Of a DNA stretch of 64,000 nt, positions 1 to 8,860 are shown in pieces; the stretch's first letter is position 1; every line of letters starts with the position of its first letter. This stretch comes from Bartonella sp. ML70XJBT.G (GTDB lineage Bacteria > Pseudomonadota > Alphaproteobacteria > Rhizobiales > Rhizobiaceae): assembly GCF_028618575.1 (NCBI RefSeq), contig NZ_JAQITA010000001.1, forward strand, positions 62,001-126,000, given 5' to 3'. A program made the position numbers and the translations under genes. The notes under the pieces are model-generated. The model had not been told where the DNA came from. It did not search any database and saw only the letters and a program-made list of their open reading frames with translations.

Positions 1-1
1 T

Positions 2-88
2 GCCTCGGATCATTTGCCTATTAAAGCTTATCTTGATCTTGCCAATGCAATGACCATTCTTAAAAACAAAATAAACGAAAAAGACTAA
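2..88 (+). CDS. C-terminal end of an endonuclease/exonuclease/phosphatase-family protein (partial)
   Basis: An open frame enters from the left edge and ends at TAA 86-88, giving the last 28 residues of a protein. It begins with the motif ASDHLPI. The SDHxP box near the C-terminus is characteristic of the Mg-dependent endonuclease/exonuclease/phosphatase superfamily, where the histidine is catalytic. The frame ends four bases inside the convergent polA gene. Only the tail is visible, so substrate and exact family are unknown. Confidence 0.55.
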   Translation, partial: ASDHLPIKAYLDLANAMTILKNKINEKD

Positions 89-2991
89 TGTGCTTCATCC
101 CAATTTTGTGCAATCATGACTTTTACTTCAAGGGGTACTGATAAAGAGAGAACAGGCATTGTGGCATTTTCCATAACCTTTTTAACAACAGCCATGGTTT
201 TCTCACTCTCGTCTTCCGGTACCTCAAAAATCAGTTCATCATGCACTTGAAGTAACATTTTTGCTGACAATTTCTCTTTTTGCAAAGCATCTTCCATGTG
301 AATCATGGCACGGCGAATAATATCTGCCGCCGACCCTTGAATCGGTGCATTAATAGCAGCGCGCTCATTAAAAGAACGAACTTGTAGATTCGCTGCTTTT
401 ATTTCTGGATAATGGATACGACGTCCAAAAATTGTTTCTACATAACCATTTTGACGTGCAAAGATTTTTGTTGTTTCCATATAGTCTTTAATTCCTGGAA
501 ACCTTTCAAAGTAGAGTTGAATATAACGCCCCGCTTCCTGCCGTGAAAGACCCAATTGGTTGGCCAATCCAAAAGCTGAAATGCCATAAATAATACCAAA
601 ATTAATCGCTTTTGCACGCCGTCGTACATCTGATGGCATGCCCTCTATCGCTACTCCAAACATTTGTGATGCTGTTATAGCATGAATATCCTGCCCCTTA
701 GCAAAGGCTTCTTTTAATGCCTTGATATCGGCAATATGTGCAAGAATACGCAATTCAATTTGACTATAATCTGCCGAAAGCAAAACATGACCTTTTGGAG
801 CAACAAAAGCTGTGCGAATTTTACGTCCCTCTGTCGTCCGTACTGGAATATTTTGCAAATTTGGTTCTGATGATGACAACCGCCCCGTTGATGTTGTTGC
901 TAAAGAATAATTCGTATGAACCCGCCCTGTTTTTGGTAAAATATAAGAGGGTAAAGCATCTGTATAAGTCGATTTTAGTTTTGCAAGTTGACGCCAATCT
1001 ATAATTTTACGTGGTAAAACATGACCTTCAGCTGCTAATTCCTCTAAGGTTTGTGCAGAAGTTGACCACTGTCCACCCTTGGTTTTACCTCCTCCAGGTA
1101 ATCCCATTTTACCAAAAAGGACATCACCTAATTGCTTTGGTGAAGCAATATTAAATTTCTCATCTGCCAGCTGATATATTTCCTCTTCTAGAACAGCAGC
1201 AGCTTGCGCTAATTCTCCTGAAAGGCGCAACAGAATCTGTCTATCAACAAGAATGCCACGTTCTTCCATTCTTGCAAGAACTTCTATCAGTGGCTTATCA
1301 AGACGTTCATAAATTTTCGTCATGCCTTGAGAGACAAGTTGTGGTTTTAAAACTTGCCACAACCGAAGCGTTACATCCGCATCCTCAGCAGCATAAAGCG
1401 TTGCCTGTTGCAAATCTACCTCTGCAAAAGAAGTAATCTTTTTTCCGTTATATGTTAAATCCTTGAAGGCAATCGGTTTGTGTCCAAGCCAACGCTTAGA
1501 TAAATCGTCCATATTATGGGTTAATGTTCCTGCATCTAAAGCATAAGACAACAGCATGGTGTCATCAAAACAGCGTATCACGATACCATATTGTTTCATC
1601 ACTAACCAATCATACTTTATATTCTGACCAATTTTTAAAATCGCTTCATTTTCTAAAAGCGGTTTTAAAAGAGCCAAAGCCTTCTCGGTTTCAATCTGTA
1701 AAGCAATACGCCCTCCTCCCAAAAGATCATCTCCTCCCTCAACATGTTCAAGAGGTATATAAGCTGCTTTTTCCGGTTGTAATGCTAATGAAAAACCAAC
1801 AAGCTTTGCTTGCATGGGATCAAGTGATGTTGTTTCCGTATCAAAGGCAAAAAAGCCTTGCTCTTCTGCTTGCCATAACCATTCTTGCAAAATTTTTTCA
1901 TCAAGAATCGTTGTATAAGCATCTCTTGTCATTTTTTGAGTTAATGCTTGATCTTTACGTTTTTCTGCTAACTGCTGGGGAGAGTTCTCTGAAAAATTAT
2001 AGGGAAGTGCACTATCTTCCTTTTTTGTATCAGAATCACGCTCATACTCAGGCTTTTCCCACTCAACATCTATATCAATCGCATCAATAGCTGATGCCAC
2101 ACATGTCGTTGCTTCTGCCACACGACGCGTGAGTGTTGAAAATTCCATAGCTTTAAGAAAACCAATTAAACGTGGACCATCTTGGGGTTCCAAAATGAAA
2201 TCATCTAAATCATTGTCTATAGGGACATCTGTTTTAAGACGAACAAGCTCACGAGAAATTTTAGCCTGTTCACTATATGCTTGAATATTTTCGCGCCGTT
2301 TTGTTTGTTTTATTTCTGTCACACGCTCTAACAAAAGATCAAGAGAATCAAATTGATCTAGTAATTGGGCAGCAATTTTGGGACCAATACCTGGAATACC
2401 TGGTACATTGTCCGTTGTGTCTCCAATTAAAGCTTGCAAATCAATCATTTTTTCAGGTGTAACACCCCATTTTTCTATAACTTCAGAAATACCTATATGT
2501 TTGTCTTTCATTCCATCATACAAAGAGACATGGGTATTTACGAGTTGCATAAGATCTTTATCCGAAGAAATAATGGTTGTTTTTGCTCCAACCTTTGTTG
2601 CCAATGTTGCATAGGTGGCAATGAGATCATCCGCTTCAAATCCTTCCTTTTCTATACAAGGCAAATTAAAAGCCTTTGTGGCTTGGCGTATTAATGCAAA
2701 TTGAGGAATAAGATCTTCTGGTGGTTTTTCCCGATTGGCTTTGTATTGTGGATAAATTTGTTTTCTAAAAGTATCCGATGAATAGTCAAAAATAACGGCA
2801 AAATGTGTTGGAACAACACCCGTAGTGGTATTGCGTGCATCACAAAGCAATTTCCACAGCATATTACAAAAACCAGCTACAGCGCCTACAGGAAGTCCAT
2901 CCTTTTTGCGCTTTAAAGGCGGTAAAGCATAGTAAGCACGAAAAATATAGCCCGACCCATCAACCAAAAAAAGATGATCTGTTGCTTTCAT
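85..2991 (-). CDS. polA: DNA polymerase I
   Basis: A full-length 968-residue Pol I, which fills gaps and removes RNA primers during replication and repair. The N-terminal 5'-3' exonuclease (about 1-290) has the acidic GDTTDNVPGIPGIGPK region near 190-205. The central 3'-5' proofreading domain keeps its catalytic pair in FDTETT (D384, E386). The polymerase domain has motif A with DYSQIELR (D741), motif B RRRAKAINFGIIYG and motif C VHDELIFEV (917-919). All three activities therefore look intact. It starts at ATG 2991. It ends convergently with the gene at the left edge. It reads in the same direction as dnaQ but is separated from it by 334 bp holding a plus-strand small RNA candidate, so it probably has its own promoter. 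Confidence 0.98.
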   Translation of the reverse strand: MKATDHLFLVDGSGYIFRAYYALPPLKRKKDGLPVGAVAGFCNMLWKLLCDARNTTTGVVPTHFAVIFDYSSDTFRKQIYPQYKANREKPPEDLIPQFALIRQATKAFNLPCIEKEGFEADDLIATYATLATKVGAKTTIISSDKDLMQLVNTHVSLYDGMKDKHIGISEVIEKWGVTPEKMIDLQALIGDTTDNVPGIPGIGPKIAAQLLDQFDSLDLLLERVTEIKQTKRRENIQAYSEQAKISRELVRLKTDVPIDNDLDDFILEPQDGPRLIGFLKAMEFSTLTRRVAEATTCVASAIDAIDIDVEWEKPEYERDSDTKKEDSALPYNFSENSPQQLAEKRKDQALTQKMTRDAYTTILDEKILQEWLWQAEEQGFFAFDTETTSLDPMQAKLVGFSLALQPEKAAYIPLEHVEGGDDLLGGGRIALQIETEKALALLKPLLENEAILKIGQNIKYDWLVMKQYGIVIRCFDDTMLLSYALDAGTLTHNMDDLSKRWLGHKPIAFKDLTYNGKKITSFAEVDLQQATLYAAEDADVTLRLWQVLKPQLVSQGMTKIYERLDKPLIEVLARMEERGILVDRQILLRLSGELAQAAAVLEEEIYQLADEKFNIASPKQLGDVLFGKMGLPGGGKTKGGQWSTSAQTLEELAAEGHVLPRKIIDWRQLAKLKSTYTDALPSYILPKTGRVHTNYSLATTSTGRLSSSEPNLQNIPVRTTEGRKIRTAFVAPKGHVLLSADYSQIELRILAHIADIKALKEAFAKGQDIHAITASQMFGVAIEGMPSDVRRRAKAINFGIIYGISAFGLANQLGLSRQEAGRYIQLYFERFPGIKDYMETTKIFARQNGYVETIFGRRIHYPEIKAANLQVRSFNERAAINAPIQGSAADIIRRAMIHMEDALQKEKLSAKMLLQVHDELIFEVPEDESEKTMAVVKKVMENATMPVLSLSVPLEVKVMIAQNWDEAH

Positions 2992-3164
2992 GACAATTTT
3001 ATTTCTCCATTTCAGCCTAAAAACAATGCACTCTTATACATTTTTTTTGCTCTTATGATAAAATTTATCAAGCTGCCTCTAAAAAGCCATTTTTTGTTTC
3101 CATAAAGTGTGAAGTCGTTACACTTTATATTCGGTACCTAGAGCTTTTCTTTGCTGTTACAGGA

Positions 3165-3170
3165 TATAAT
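3165..3170 (+). promoter_or_regulatory. -10 box of small RNA promoter
   Basis: A perfect TATAAT lies in the polA-dnaQ gap on the plus strand, opposite to both flanking genes. No good TTGACA-like -35 is visible 16-18 bp upstream. With usual spacing, transcription would start near 3176-3178, about 85 nt before the end of the intrinsic terminator. Confidence 0.5.
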
Positions 3171-3175
3171 AGCTT

Positions 3176-3261
3176 TCATTTTGCTCCTCCTATGATAGCT
3201 GAGGTACGATGTAGCGACAAGGTCGTTGTGGTGTTCCCCTCCCCACAACGACCGTTTTTTT
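3176..3261 (+). ncRNA. Candidate small RNA, suhB/MmgR (alpha-r8)-like
   Basis: Between polA and dnaQ, both on the minus strand, a plus-strand unit of about 85 nt has a perfect -10 box and a strong intrinsic terminator. The 5' part carries a CU-rich GCTCCTCCT stretch, followed by a small CCTC/GAGG stem. The terminator loop carries TTCCCCTCC, a second pyrimidine tract that could pair with Shine-Dalgarno sequences. Size, layout and exposed CU motifs match the suhB (Rfam) or MmgR/alpha-r8 family of rhizobial sRNAs as I remember it; I have not aligned it. In Sinorhizobium MmgR limits polyhydroxybutyrate accumulation. The target here is unknown. Confidence 0.6.
3221..3261 (+). terminator. Intrinsic terminator of the small RNA
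   Basis: An 11-bp perfect stem (GGTCGTTGTGG at 3221-3231 with its complement at 3243-3253) and an 11-nt pyrimidine-rich loop are followed by G and seven T. The T tract is only on the plus-strand side, so it terminates plus-strand transcription and does not serve dnaQ or polA. Confidence 0.85.
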
Positions 3262-3325
3262 AGAGGAAGTGTTTTTAGAGATTTTTTTAAATTTTTGGAT
3301 AATTTCTTTAGGGAAAAGAGAGAAG

Positions 3326-4042
3326 CTATTCAGGGATTTTGAAGTCATTCCACAGAGCTTTTTCTCCCATTTTTCTGATAAAATCAGCATGCATAGTTTT
3401 TTCTTGTGTGCTTAATCTTGAAGGTAAGGGCTGTGGACGACTTTTTATCGCATAAAGAGCGTCTTTATTGTTTTTTATTTCCTCATCATGCCTTTTTTTG
3501 TTATCAAAACCCAATACTCCCTGTTTGCCACCAATGAGTTCAATATAAACATCGGCGAGAATCTCCGCATCAAGTAAAGCACCATGAAGAACACGATGAC
3601 TATTATCAATTCCAAAACGTTTGCACAAAATATCAAGAGAATTAGGACCCATAGGAAATTTACGCCGAGCCATAGCCAATGTATCAAGAATATTATCAAT
3701 ACTGATAAGCGGTTTATTTGCTCTTCCTAATTCTGCATTAAGAAAGCCAATATCAAAACTTGCATTATGGGCAATCATTGTAGCACCATTGATAAATTCC
3801 AAAAATTCATCAGCAATATCACTAAAACTTTTTTCATTCTTTAAGCGTTCATTGGTCAATCCATGAATTGCTACAACTTCATCAGGAATAATGACACCTT
3901 GAGGGTTCAAATAAACATGAAAGCGGCTTCCCGTAAGATAACGATCAACCATCTCCACACAACCAATTTCGATTATGCGATCTTTCTCTTTATCTAAACC
4001 TGTTGTTTCTGTATCAAAAATAATTTCACGCATGACTTTCAT
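3326..4042 (-). CDS. dnaQ: DNA polymerase III epsilon subunit (proofreading 3'-5' exonuclease)
   Basis: A DEDDh exonuclease that proofreads for the replicative polymerase. Exo I is FDTETTGL (D10 and E12), Exo II is HNASFDIGFLN near residue 92, and Exo III has the HGALLDAEILADVYIEL segment with the catalytic H and D near 153-158. Its 238 residues are normal for the family. The reading frame opens at ATG 4042, but a second ATG at 4033 gives [10 protein letters not shown], the usual N-terminus in relatives, and may be the real start. It overlaps the end of coaE by 8-17 bp, so it is translated from the same leftward operon (maf, aroE, coaE, dnaQ). Confidence 0.95.
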   Translation of the reverse strand: MKVMREIIFDTETTGLDKEKDRIIEIGCVEMVDRYLTGSRFHVYLNPQGVIIPDEVVAIHGLTNERLKNEKSFSDIADEFLEFINGATMIAHNASFDIGFLNAELGRANKPLISIDNILDTLAMARRKFPMGPNSLDILCKRFGIDNSHRVLHGALLDAEILADVYIELIGGKQGVLGFDNKKRHDEEIKNNKDALYAIKSRPQPLPSRLSTQEKTMHADFIRKMGEKALWNDFKIPE

Positions 4043-4625
4043 TCTTTAGTAAATTTTTTATCACGTAAAAAACTTGCTCACGTGTATTCTCTAAATCTTT
4101 TCCTGTATTAATAACAAAATCAGCACGTTTACGTTTTTCTTCATCAGACATTTGCCTAGCATTAATAAAGGTAAATTTTGCTTCATTCATATTTTGTCGA
4201 ATCATTGCACGTTCTTTTTGTATTGCTCTTGGTGCAGAGACAACAACAACACTGTCTACACGTTTTTCACTATTTGTTTCAAAAAGAAGTGGAATTTCAA
4301 GAACAATTAATTTTTTTCCCTGTTTGCGTGCCATCTCAATGAATTCTTTTTCTTTTTTTTGCACTAAAGGATGTATTATTTTTTCTAAGCTTTGTAATTT
4401 CTCATGGCCGTTTATCAAAATTTCAGAAAGTTTTAAGCGATTAACTTCGCCATCCTCAACCACACTCGGAAATACACGTGCTATCAGCGATACAACCGGT
4501 TTACTCTTATAAAGTTTGTGTGTTGCATCATCGGCGCTAAAAACAGGAATACCTGCTTGTTTGAAAAAATCAGCAACGGTAGATTTTCCCATAGCAATTG
4601 ACCCAGTCAGCCCTATGATTTTCAT
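4026..4625 (-). CDS. coaE: Dephospho-CoA kinase
   Basis: Catalyses the last step of coenzyme A synthesis, ATP-dependent phosphorylation of dephospho-CoA. The P-loop [12 protein letters not shown] is at residues 5-16, followed by the family's [11 protein letters not shown] segment with its acidic pair. The length of 199 residues is typical. The start ATG overlaps the aroE stop as ATGA, which implies translational coupling. The aroE-coaE-dnaQ order is common near the origin of alphaproteobacteria. Confidence 0.95.
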   Translation of the reverse strand: MKIIGLTGSIAMGKSTVADFFKQAGIPVFSADDATHKLYKSKPVVSLIARVFPSVVEDGEVNRLKLSEILINGHEKLQSLEKIIHPLVQKKEKEFIEMARKQGKKLIVLEIPLLFETNSEKRVDSVVVVSAPRAIQKERAMIRQNMNEAKFTFINARQMSDEEKRKRADFVINTGKDLENTREQVFYVIKNLLKNESHA

Positions 4626-5506
4626 TCTGCTTTTTCACCCATATCCTGTAAAATTGCTGTTCGTAATGCTTTTGTAACCTCTGGTCTTATTCCAAACCAT
4701 CTTTCAAACCCTAAAACAGCCTGATGCAAAAGCATACCAAGTCCATCAACAGTCCTCAAACCATGCGCTTTTGCTTGTTGTAGAAAAGGTGTTATCAACG
4801 GCGTATAAACAATATCTGTTACCAATGCCGTTGCTTTTATGTTATGAAAATCGCAAAAAAAAGAAGCCGTTTTTTTCTCATAAGAGTTTGTCATACCTAC
4901 AGAGGTTGTGTTGACAATTAAATCAGCTTGAGAAATTATTTTATCTATCTTCTGCCAATAATGAACTTCAACAGGTTTTCCGAAATGCTGCGCTAAATTT
5001 TCTGCGCGCTCCTTTGTACGATTAACCAAGCAAATACGTTCAAATCCACGTTTTTTTAAGGCATAGAGAACAGCACGTGCTGCACCACCTGCACCAAAAA
5101 TAAGCGCTGTTTCTCCTCCCCAATCAGGAGCATAATCATCAAGATTAGCGCTAAAACCATAGGCATCACTATTGGTGGCGCAAAGTTTGTCTCCTTCATA
5201 CCAAAGCGTATTAACAGCACCAATCATTGTTGCTACATCATCTTTATAATTTGCTAAATGAAAAGCTTCTTGTTTATGGGGGATAGTGATATTCCCTCCA
5301 CAAAACCCCCTTCTCCTTATAGATGTGAAAAAATCTCTAAATTTTTCAGAGCTTACTTCCTGTGCCAGATATTCGCCTTGTAAATTATATTGTTTAAGCC
5401 AAAAATGGTGGATTTTTGGTGATTTTGAATGATAAATAGGAGTACCTACAACAAAAGCACGTGGGTAATTTTTTTCTTTATATTTTATTTCATAATCAAC
5501 CATCAA
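4622..5506 (-). CDS. aroE: Shikimate dehydrogenase
   Basis: NADPH-dependent reduction of 3-dehydroshikimate to shikimate in the aromatic amino acid pathway. The shikimate-binding motif SKSPKIH is near residue 28. The catalytic lysine is in [10 protein letters not shown] near 80. The nucleotide-binding loop [13 protein letters not shown] is near 140, and VNTTSVGM follows. The length of 294 residues is normal. There are two adjacent start codons (5506, 5503). It overlaps the end of maf by about 11 bp and couples to coaE by a 4-bp overlap. aroB and aroK of the same pathway lie at 42-44 kb, and tyrC at 61.6 kb uses its end product. Confidence 0.95.
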   Translation of the reverse strand: MMVDYEIKYKEKNYPRAFVVGTPIYHSKSPKIHHFWLKQYNLQGEYLAQEVSSEKFRDFFTSIRRRGFCGGNITIPHKQEAFHLANYKDDVATMIGAVNTLWYEGDKLCATNSDAYGFSANLDDYAPDWGGETALIFGAGGAARAVLYALKKRGFERICLVNRTKERAENLAQHFGKPVEVHYWQKIDKIISQADLIVNTTSVGMTNSYEKKTASFFCDFHNIKATALVTDIVYTPLITPFLQQAKAHGLRTVDGLGMLLHQAVLGFERWFGIRPEVTKALRTAILQDMGEKAE

Positions 5507-6092
5507 TTACCCCTAAATGACGCAGTTTTATGAGCAATGGTAATAAAGGTAAACCAATAATAGTAAAAAAATCTCCATCAATTTTATCAAAAAGATGGAT
5601 TCCTTCTCCTTCAATTTGATAAACTCCAACACTGTTTAAAACATCTGTTCCAACACGTGCTAAATAGCGTTCAATGAATTCTGATGAGAGAGGACGTACT
5701 GACATATGTGCACTAAAAGCCTCTAGCCAAATTTCTTGGCCATTGTGAAATATAGCCACTGCACTATGAAGAGAATGGGTTTTTCCTGATAAATCACATA
5801 AACGTTGATGTGCTTCCCTTCTACTTGTGACTTTATGAAAAACTTGACCTCTCAAATCAAGAACTTGATCACACCCAATGACAAAAGCATTAGGAAAACG
5901 ATCAGAAACATTTTTTGCTTTTGCACTTGCAAGAAAACAACAGAGTTCTTTAGGGGTCTTTGTTTTTGCTGTTTTTTCTTCCTCTCTTTCATCAAAAGAG
6001 GCTCCTTCAATAAAAAAATTTAAACCCGCCTTTTTTAACAATTGTGCACGATAAGAACTAAGAGATGCTAATATTAAACTATCTGTTGCCAT
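5496..6092 (-). CDS. maf: Maf-like nucleoside triphosphate pyrophosphatase
   Basis: A Maf/YhdE-type house-cleaning pyrophosphatase that hydrolyses non-canonical or modified NTPs. It has the N-terminal [17 protein letters not shown] signature at residues 8-24, GCDQVLDL near 73-80 with the general-base aspartate, and a C-terminal [15 protein letters not shown] segment. The length of 198 residues fits. It sits 9 bp downstream of ppsR and overlaps aroE, so it is part of the leftward operon beginning at the origin. Confidence 0.93.
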   Translation of the reverse strand: MATDSLILASLSSYRAQLLKKAGLNFFIEGASFDEREEEKTAKTKTPKELCCFLASAKAKNVSDRFPNAFVIGCDQVLDLRGQVFHKVTSRREAHQRLCDLSGKTHSLHSAVAIFHNGQEIWLEAFSAHMSVRPLSSEFIERYLARVGTDVLNSVGVYQIEGEGIHLFDKIDGDFFTIIGLPLLPLLIKLRHLGVIDG

Positions 6093-6101
6093 GGGATTCT
6101 T

Positions 6102-6926
6102 TCATTTTTTTTCACGAAATCGCGACAAAAGTTCAAATACAGCGGCGGCTGTCTCTTCAATAGAGCGCCTTGTAACATCAATAATAGGCCAACCAAAACG
6201 TTCGCAAATGCGCTTTGCATAAGTTAATTCTTCAGCGATACTCATACGATTAGTATAACTTTCAATGGCAAAATTATCTCCTAAATGTCTATTTTGACGA
6301 ATATGTGAGATTCTTTCAGCAGAAGCAATTAAACCGATTATCAAAGCATTCTTTGCCTCTAAGAGAGCTTCTGGTAAATCAATACCTGGAATAAGAGGAA
6401 CATTTGCTGTCTTTATTCCACGATTTGCTAAATAAATGCTGGTTGGTGTTTTAGAGGTTCTTGAAATTCCAACAAGAATTACATCAGCATTTGATAAATC
6501 ATTGGAACATTGTCCATCATCATGTTCTATTGTAAAATCTAACGCCTCAATACGACGAAAATAATCTGCATTAAGATCATGCTGCGCACTGGCTCGCAAA
6601 TTTGTTGGTGTTCCAAGATAAGACTGAAAAGCATCCAAAACAGGATGTAATATGTCTATACAAGGAAGTTCCATTTTCTCGCACCTTCTCTTAAGAAGGA
6701 GCTTAATTTTTTTATCAATAATTGTGTAAAGAACAATACCAGGCTCTTGTTGTATCTCATCAAGAGCTTTTTTTAACTGTGATTCATTACGAATCATAGG
6801 ATAAATGTGTTCTGTTGCTTGACTCATGGCATATTGGGATGCAACAGCCCTTCCCACAGAAATTAACGTTTCTCCTGTTGCATCAGAAAGCATGTGTAAA
6901 TGAAAGCTTTTTTTTTCTTTTGTCAC
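6102..6926 (-). CDS. ppsR: Pyruvate,phosphate dikinase regulatory protein (PSRP family kinase/pyrophosphorylase)
   Basis: DUF299 family, a bifunctional ADP-dependent kinase and Pi-dependent pyrophosphorylase that switches PEP synthase or pyruvate,phosphate dikinase off and on. It has the N-terminal HLHMLSDATGET motif at 9-20 and the P-loop-like GISRTSKTPTS near 152-162. The length of 274 residues is typical. The start is GTG at 6926, with AAGGAG at 6938-6943 as ribosome binding site. It is the first leftward gene from the putative origin. The partner is likely ppdK in this group, but it is not in the window. Confidence 0.9.
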   Translation of the reverse strand: MTKEKKSFHLHMLSDATGETLISVGRAVASQYAMSQATEHIYPMIRNESQLKKALDEIQQEPGIVLYTIIDKKIKLLLKRRCEKMELPCIDILHPVLDAFQSYLGTPTNLRASAQHDLNADYFRRIEALDFTIEHDDGQCSNDLSNADVILVGISRTSKTPTSIYLANRGIKTANVPLIPGIDLPEALLEAKNALIIGLIASAERISHIRQNRHLGDNFAIESYTNRMSIAEELTYAKRICERFGWPIIDVTRRSIEETAAAVFELLSRFREKK

Positions 6927-6933
6927 AAAAATA

Positions 6934-6948
6934 TTAACTCCTTGTTAA
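6934..6948. promoter_or_regulatory. CtrA-type site TTAA-N7-TTAA
   Basis: A full TTAA-N7-TTAA match to the CtrA consensus lies at the ppsR edge of the origin. Its central seven bases are also the ppsR ribosome binding site (AAGGAG on the minus strand). A role in blocking replication initiation, as at the Caulobacter origin, is inference. In sequence this AT-rich, chance matches are possible. Confidence 0.4.
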
Positions 6949-7010
6949 CAAATGTGTATATATGCTCGGTCTTTTATATAAAACTAAAATTTAGAAAAAA
7001 TTCTCCATTC

Positions 7011-7137
7011 TTATGCACAAATTGAACAGTTGTGATATTTTATATCCTCTTATGAGGAAAGTATGGGGATAATATCTTTAACTTAATGTTATGTTTGTTT
7101 TTTTATTTTTTTTATTTGTGGATAAAATTGAGGATAA
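7011..7137. promoter_or_regulatory. DnaA box cluster
   Basis: There are two perfect 9-mers: TTATGCACA at 7011-7019 (plus) and TTATCCACA at 7117-7125 (minus). Two single-mismatch boxes are TTATCCCCA at 7064-7072 and TTATCCTCA at 7129-7137 (both minus). The first three start at exact 53-bp steps, about five helical turns. The last two are 12 bp apart. Confidence 0.75.
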
Positions 7138-7289
7138 ATAAAGTATAATCAATAATTCACATTAAACACAGACTCTAATAAGAACAATCTCATCTTTAAA
7201 AATCTATTTTATAGAGAAATCTCTGTAAAAAAATAAAAATAATTTTAAATTATTTTTATCTATGATACATAGAGATTATATCTAATTAA

Positions 7290-7304
7290 TTAAATATTTC
7301 TTAA
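7290..7304. promoter_or_regulatory. Possible second CtrA-type site
   Basis: A second TTAA-N7-TTAA match lies in the most AT-rich part of the origin gap. The surrounding composition makes chance occurrence quite likely. Confidence 0.2.
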
Positions 7305-7562
7305 ATAGCTTTTAATTATATAACTCTATTTTAAAATATTATTTAGATATTTTATAGATTCTTCATATTAGAACTTTTCAATTTATATAATTAATTTTTT
7401 ATACATTTATTTCATCCTCTATAAAAGTAATTCATATAAATGGTGCTTGCAGATTAAAAAAATTGGTGTACAATACTTTTTCCTTAATAAGAATATTCCA
7501 TTCTCGAGATTCTCCGTAAATTAATTCAAAAACAATTCTCCATCACTTAAAGAGCATATTTC

Positions 7563-8828
7563 ATGCAAGAAATGAAACTACAAGAACTAAAAAGTAAAAA
7601 TCCCGTTGAACTTGTTTCTTTTGCTGAAACATTAGAAGTTGAAAATGCTTCCCTGATGCGCAAACAAGAATTAATGTTTGCTATTTTAAAAAAACTTGCA
7701 TCGCAAGATGTTGAAATTATAGGAGAAGGGGTCGTTGAAGTTTTACAAGATGGATTTGGATTTTTACGATCTGCCGATGCTAACTACCTTCCAGGACCAG
7801 ATGATATTTATCTTTCACCTGCACAAATTCAATCTTTTTCTTTAAAAACAGGTGATACTGTTGAGGGCCCTATACGGAGCCCAAAAGAAGGAGAGCGCTA
7901 TTTTGCTCTTCTTAAAATTAATACAATTAATTTTGAAGATCCTGAGAAAATTCGTTATAAAATCCATTTTGATAATCTTACTCCCCTTTATTCTAACGAA
8001 CGTTTTCAAATGGAAATACAAGATCCTACAGAGAAGGATATGTCCTCACGGGTGATTGATTTGATATCTCCATTGGGAAAAGGTCAGAGGGGGTTGATTG
8101 TAGCACCTCCTCGGACGGGAAAAACGGTTTTACTTCAGAATATTGCACATTCTATTACCACTAATCATCCTGAATGTTATCTTATTGTTCTTTTAATTGA
8201 TGAACGGCCAGAGGAAGTGACTGATATGCAACGTTCTGTAAAAGGAGAAGTTGTTTCTTCTACCTTTGATGAACCAGCAATACGTCATGTACAAGTAGCT
8301 GAGATGGTTATTGAAAAAGCAAAACGTCTTGTTGAATATGGGCGTGATGTCGTTATCCTGCTTGATTCTATTACACGTCTTGGGCGTGCCTATAATACGG
8401 TTGTTCCTTCATCTGGTAAGGTTTTAACGGGTGGTGTAGATGCAAATGCTCTACAGCGTCCTAAGCGTTTTTTTGGTGCAGCACGCAATATTGAAGAAGG
8501 TGGATCTTTAACGATTATTGCAACGGCTTTGATTGATACTGGTAGTCGTATGGATGAGGTCATTTTCGAAGAATTTAAAGGAACAGGTAATTCGGAAATT
8601 GTTCTTGATCGTAAAGTTGCAGATAAACGTATTTTCCCTGCTATGGACATTCTAAAATCAGGAACGCGTAAGGAAGAGCTTTTAGTGGCACGACAAGATT
8701 TGCATAAAATTTTTGTACTTCGTCGTATTTTAGCACCTATGAATGTAACAGATGCAATTGAATTTTTAATTGATAAATTAAAACAAACAAAAAACAATAG
8801 TGAATTTTTTGATTCAATGAATACATAG
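7563..8828 (+). CDS. rho: Transcription termination factor Rho
   Basis: A hexameric RNA helicase that ends transcription at Rho-dependent sites. The N-terminal RNA-binding domain has the family's GFGFLR motif near 64-69. The Walker A motif APPRTGKT is at 181-188. Walker B/arginine-finger elements include [15 protein letters not shown] near 263 and the C-terminal RKEELL segment. Its 421 residues match the rhizobial form. ATG 7563 is preceded by AAAGAG. It is the first rightward gene from the origin and is followed by mnmE after 32 bp, so the two are probably cotranscribed. Confidence 0.98.
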   Translation: MQEMKLQELKSKNPVELVSFAETLEVENASLMRKQELMFAILKKLASQDVEIIGEGVVEVLQDGFGFLRSADANYLPGPDDIYLSPAQIQSFSLKTGDTVEGPIRSPKEGERYFALLKINTINFEDPEKIRYKIHFDNLTPLYSNERFQMEIQDPTEKDMSSRVIDLISPLGKGQRGLIVAPPRTGKTVLLQNIAHSITTNHPECYLIVLLIDERPEEVTDMQRSVKGEVVSSTFDEPAIRHVQVAEMVIEKAKRLVEYGRDVVILLDSITRLGRAYNTVVPSSGKVLTGGVDANALQRPKRFFGAARNIEEGGSLTIIATALIDTGSRMDEVIFEEFKGTGNSEIVLDRKVADKRIFPAMDILKSGTRKEELLVARQDLHKIFVLRRILAPMNVTDAIEFLIDKLKQTKNNSEFFDSMNT

Positions 8829-8860
8829 AAGTATTAAGTTTTTTGATTAGGATACATCCT

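Larger units (their letters stand above)
6927..7562. other. Putative chromosomal replication origin (oriC)
   Basis: A 636-bp gene-free gap separates divergent housekeeping operons. The ppsR side holds a cluster of DnaA boxes (7011-7137). The rho side, roughly 7195-7440, is almost purely A and T and would suit as the unwinding element. In many alphaproteobacteria the origin sits between this maf/ppsR block and hemE-hemH-rho. Here the hem genes are missing and rho follows directly, in line with loss of haem synthesis in Bartonella. parAB and four parS sites lie within 13 kb. Three GANTC (CcrM) sites (7171, 7357, 7508) are present. The gap must also hold the promoters of ppsR and rho. Confidence 0.78.

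Noticed and set aside
1524-2090. 188-codon plus-strand frame
   Set aside because: It lies wholly inside polA on the other strand, and its translation is leucine/histidine-rich, as expected for an antisense shadow.
8390-8797. 135-codon minus-strand frame
   Set aside because: Antisense to the conserved C-terminal half of rho; a shadow of codon bias.
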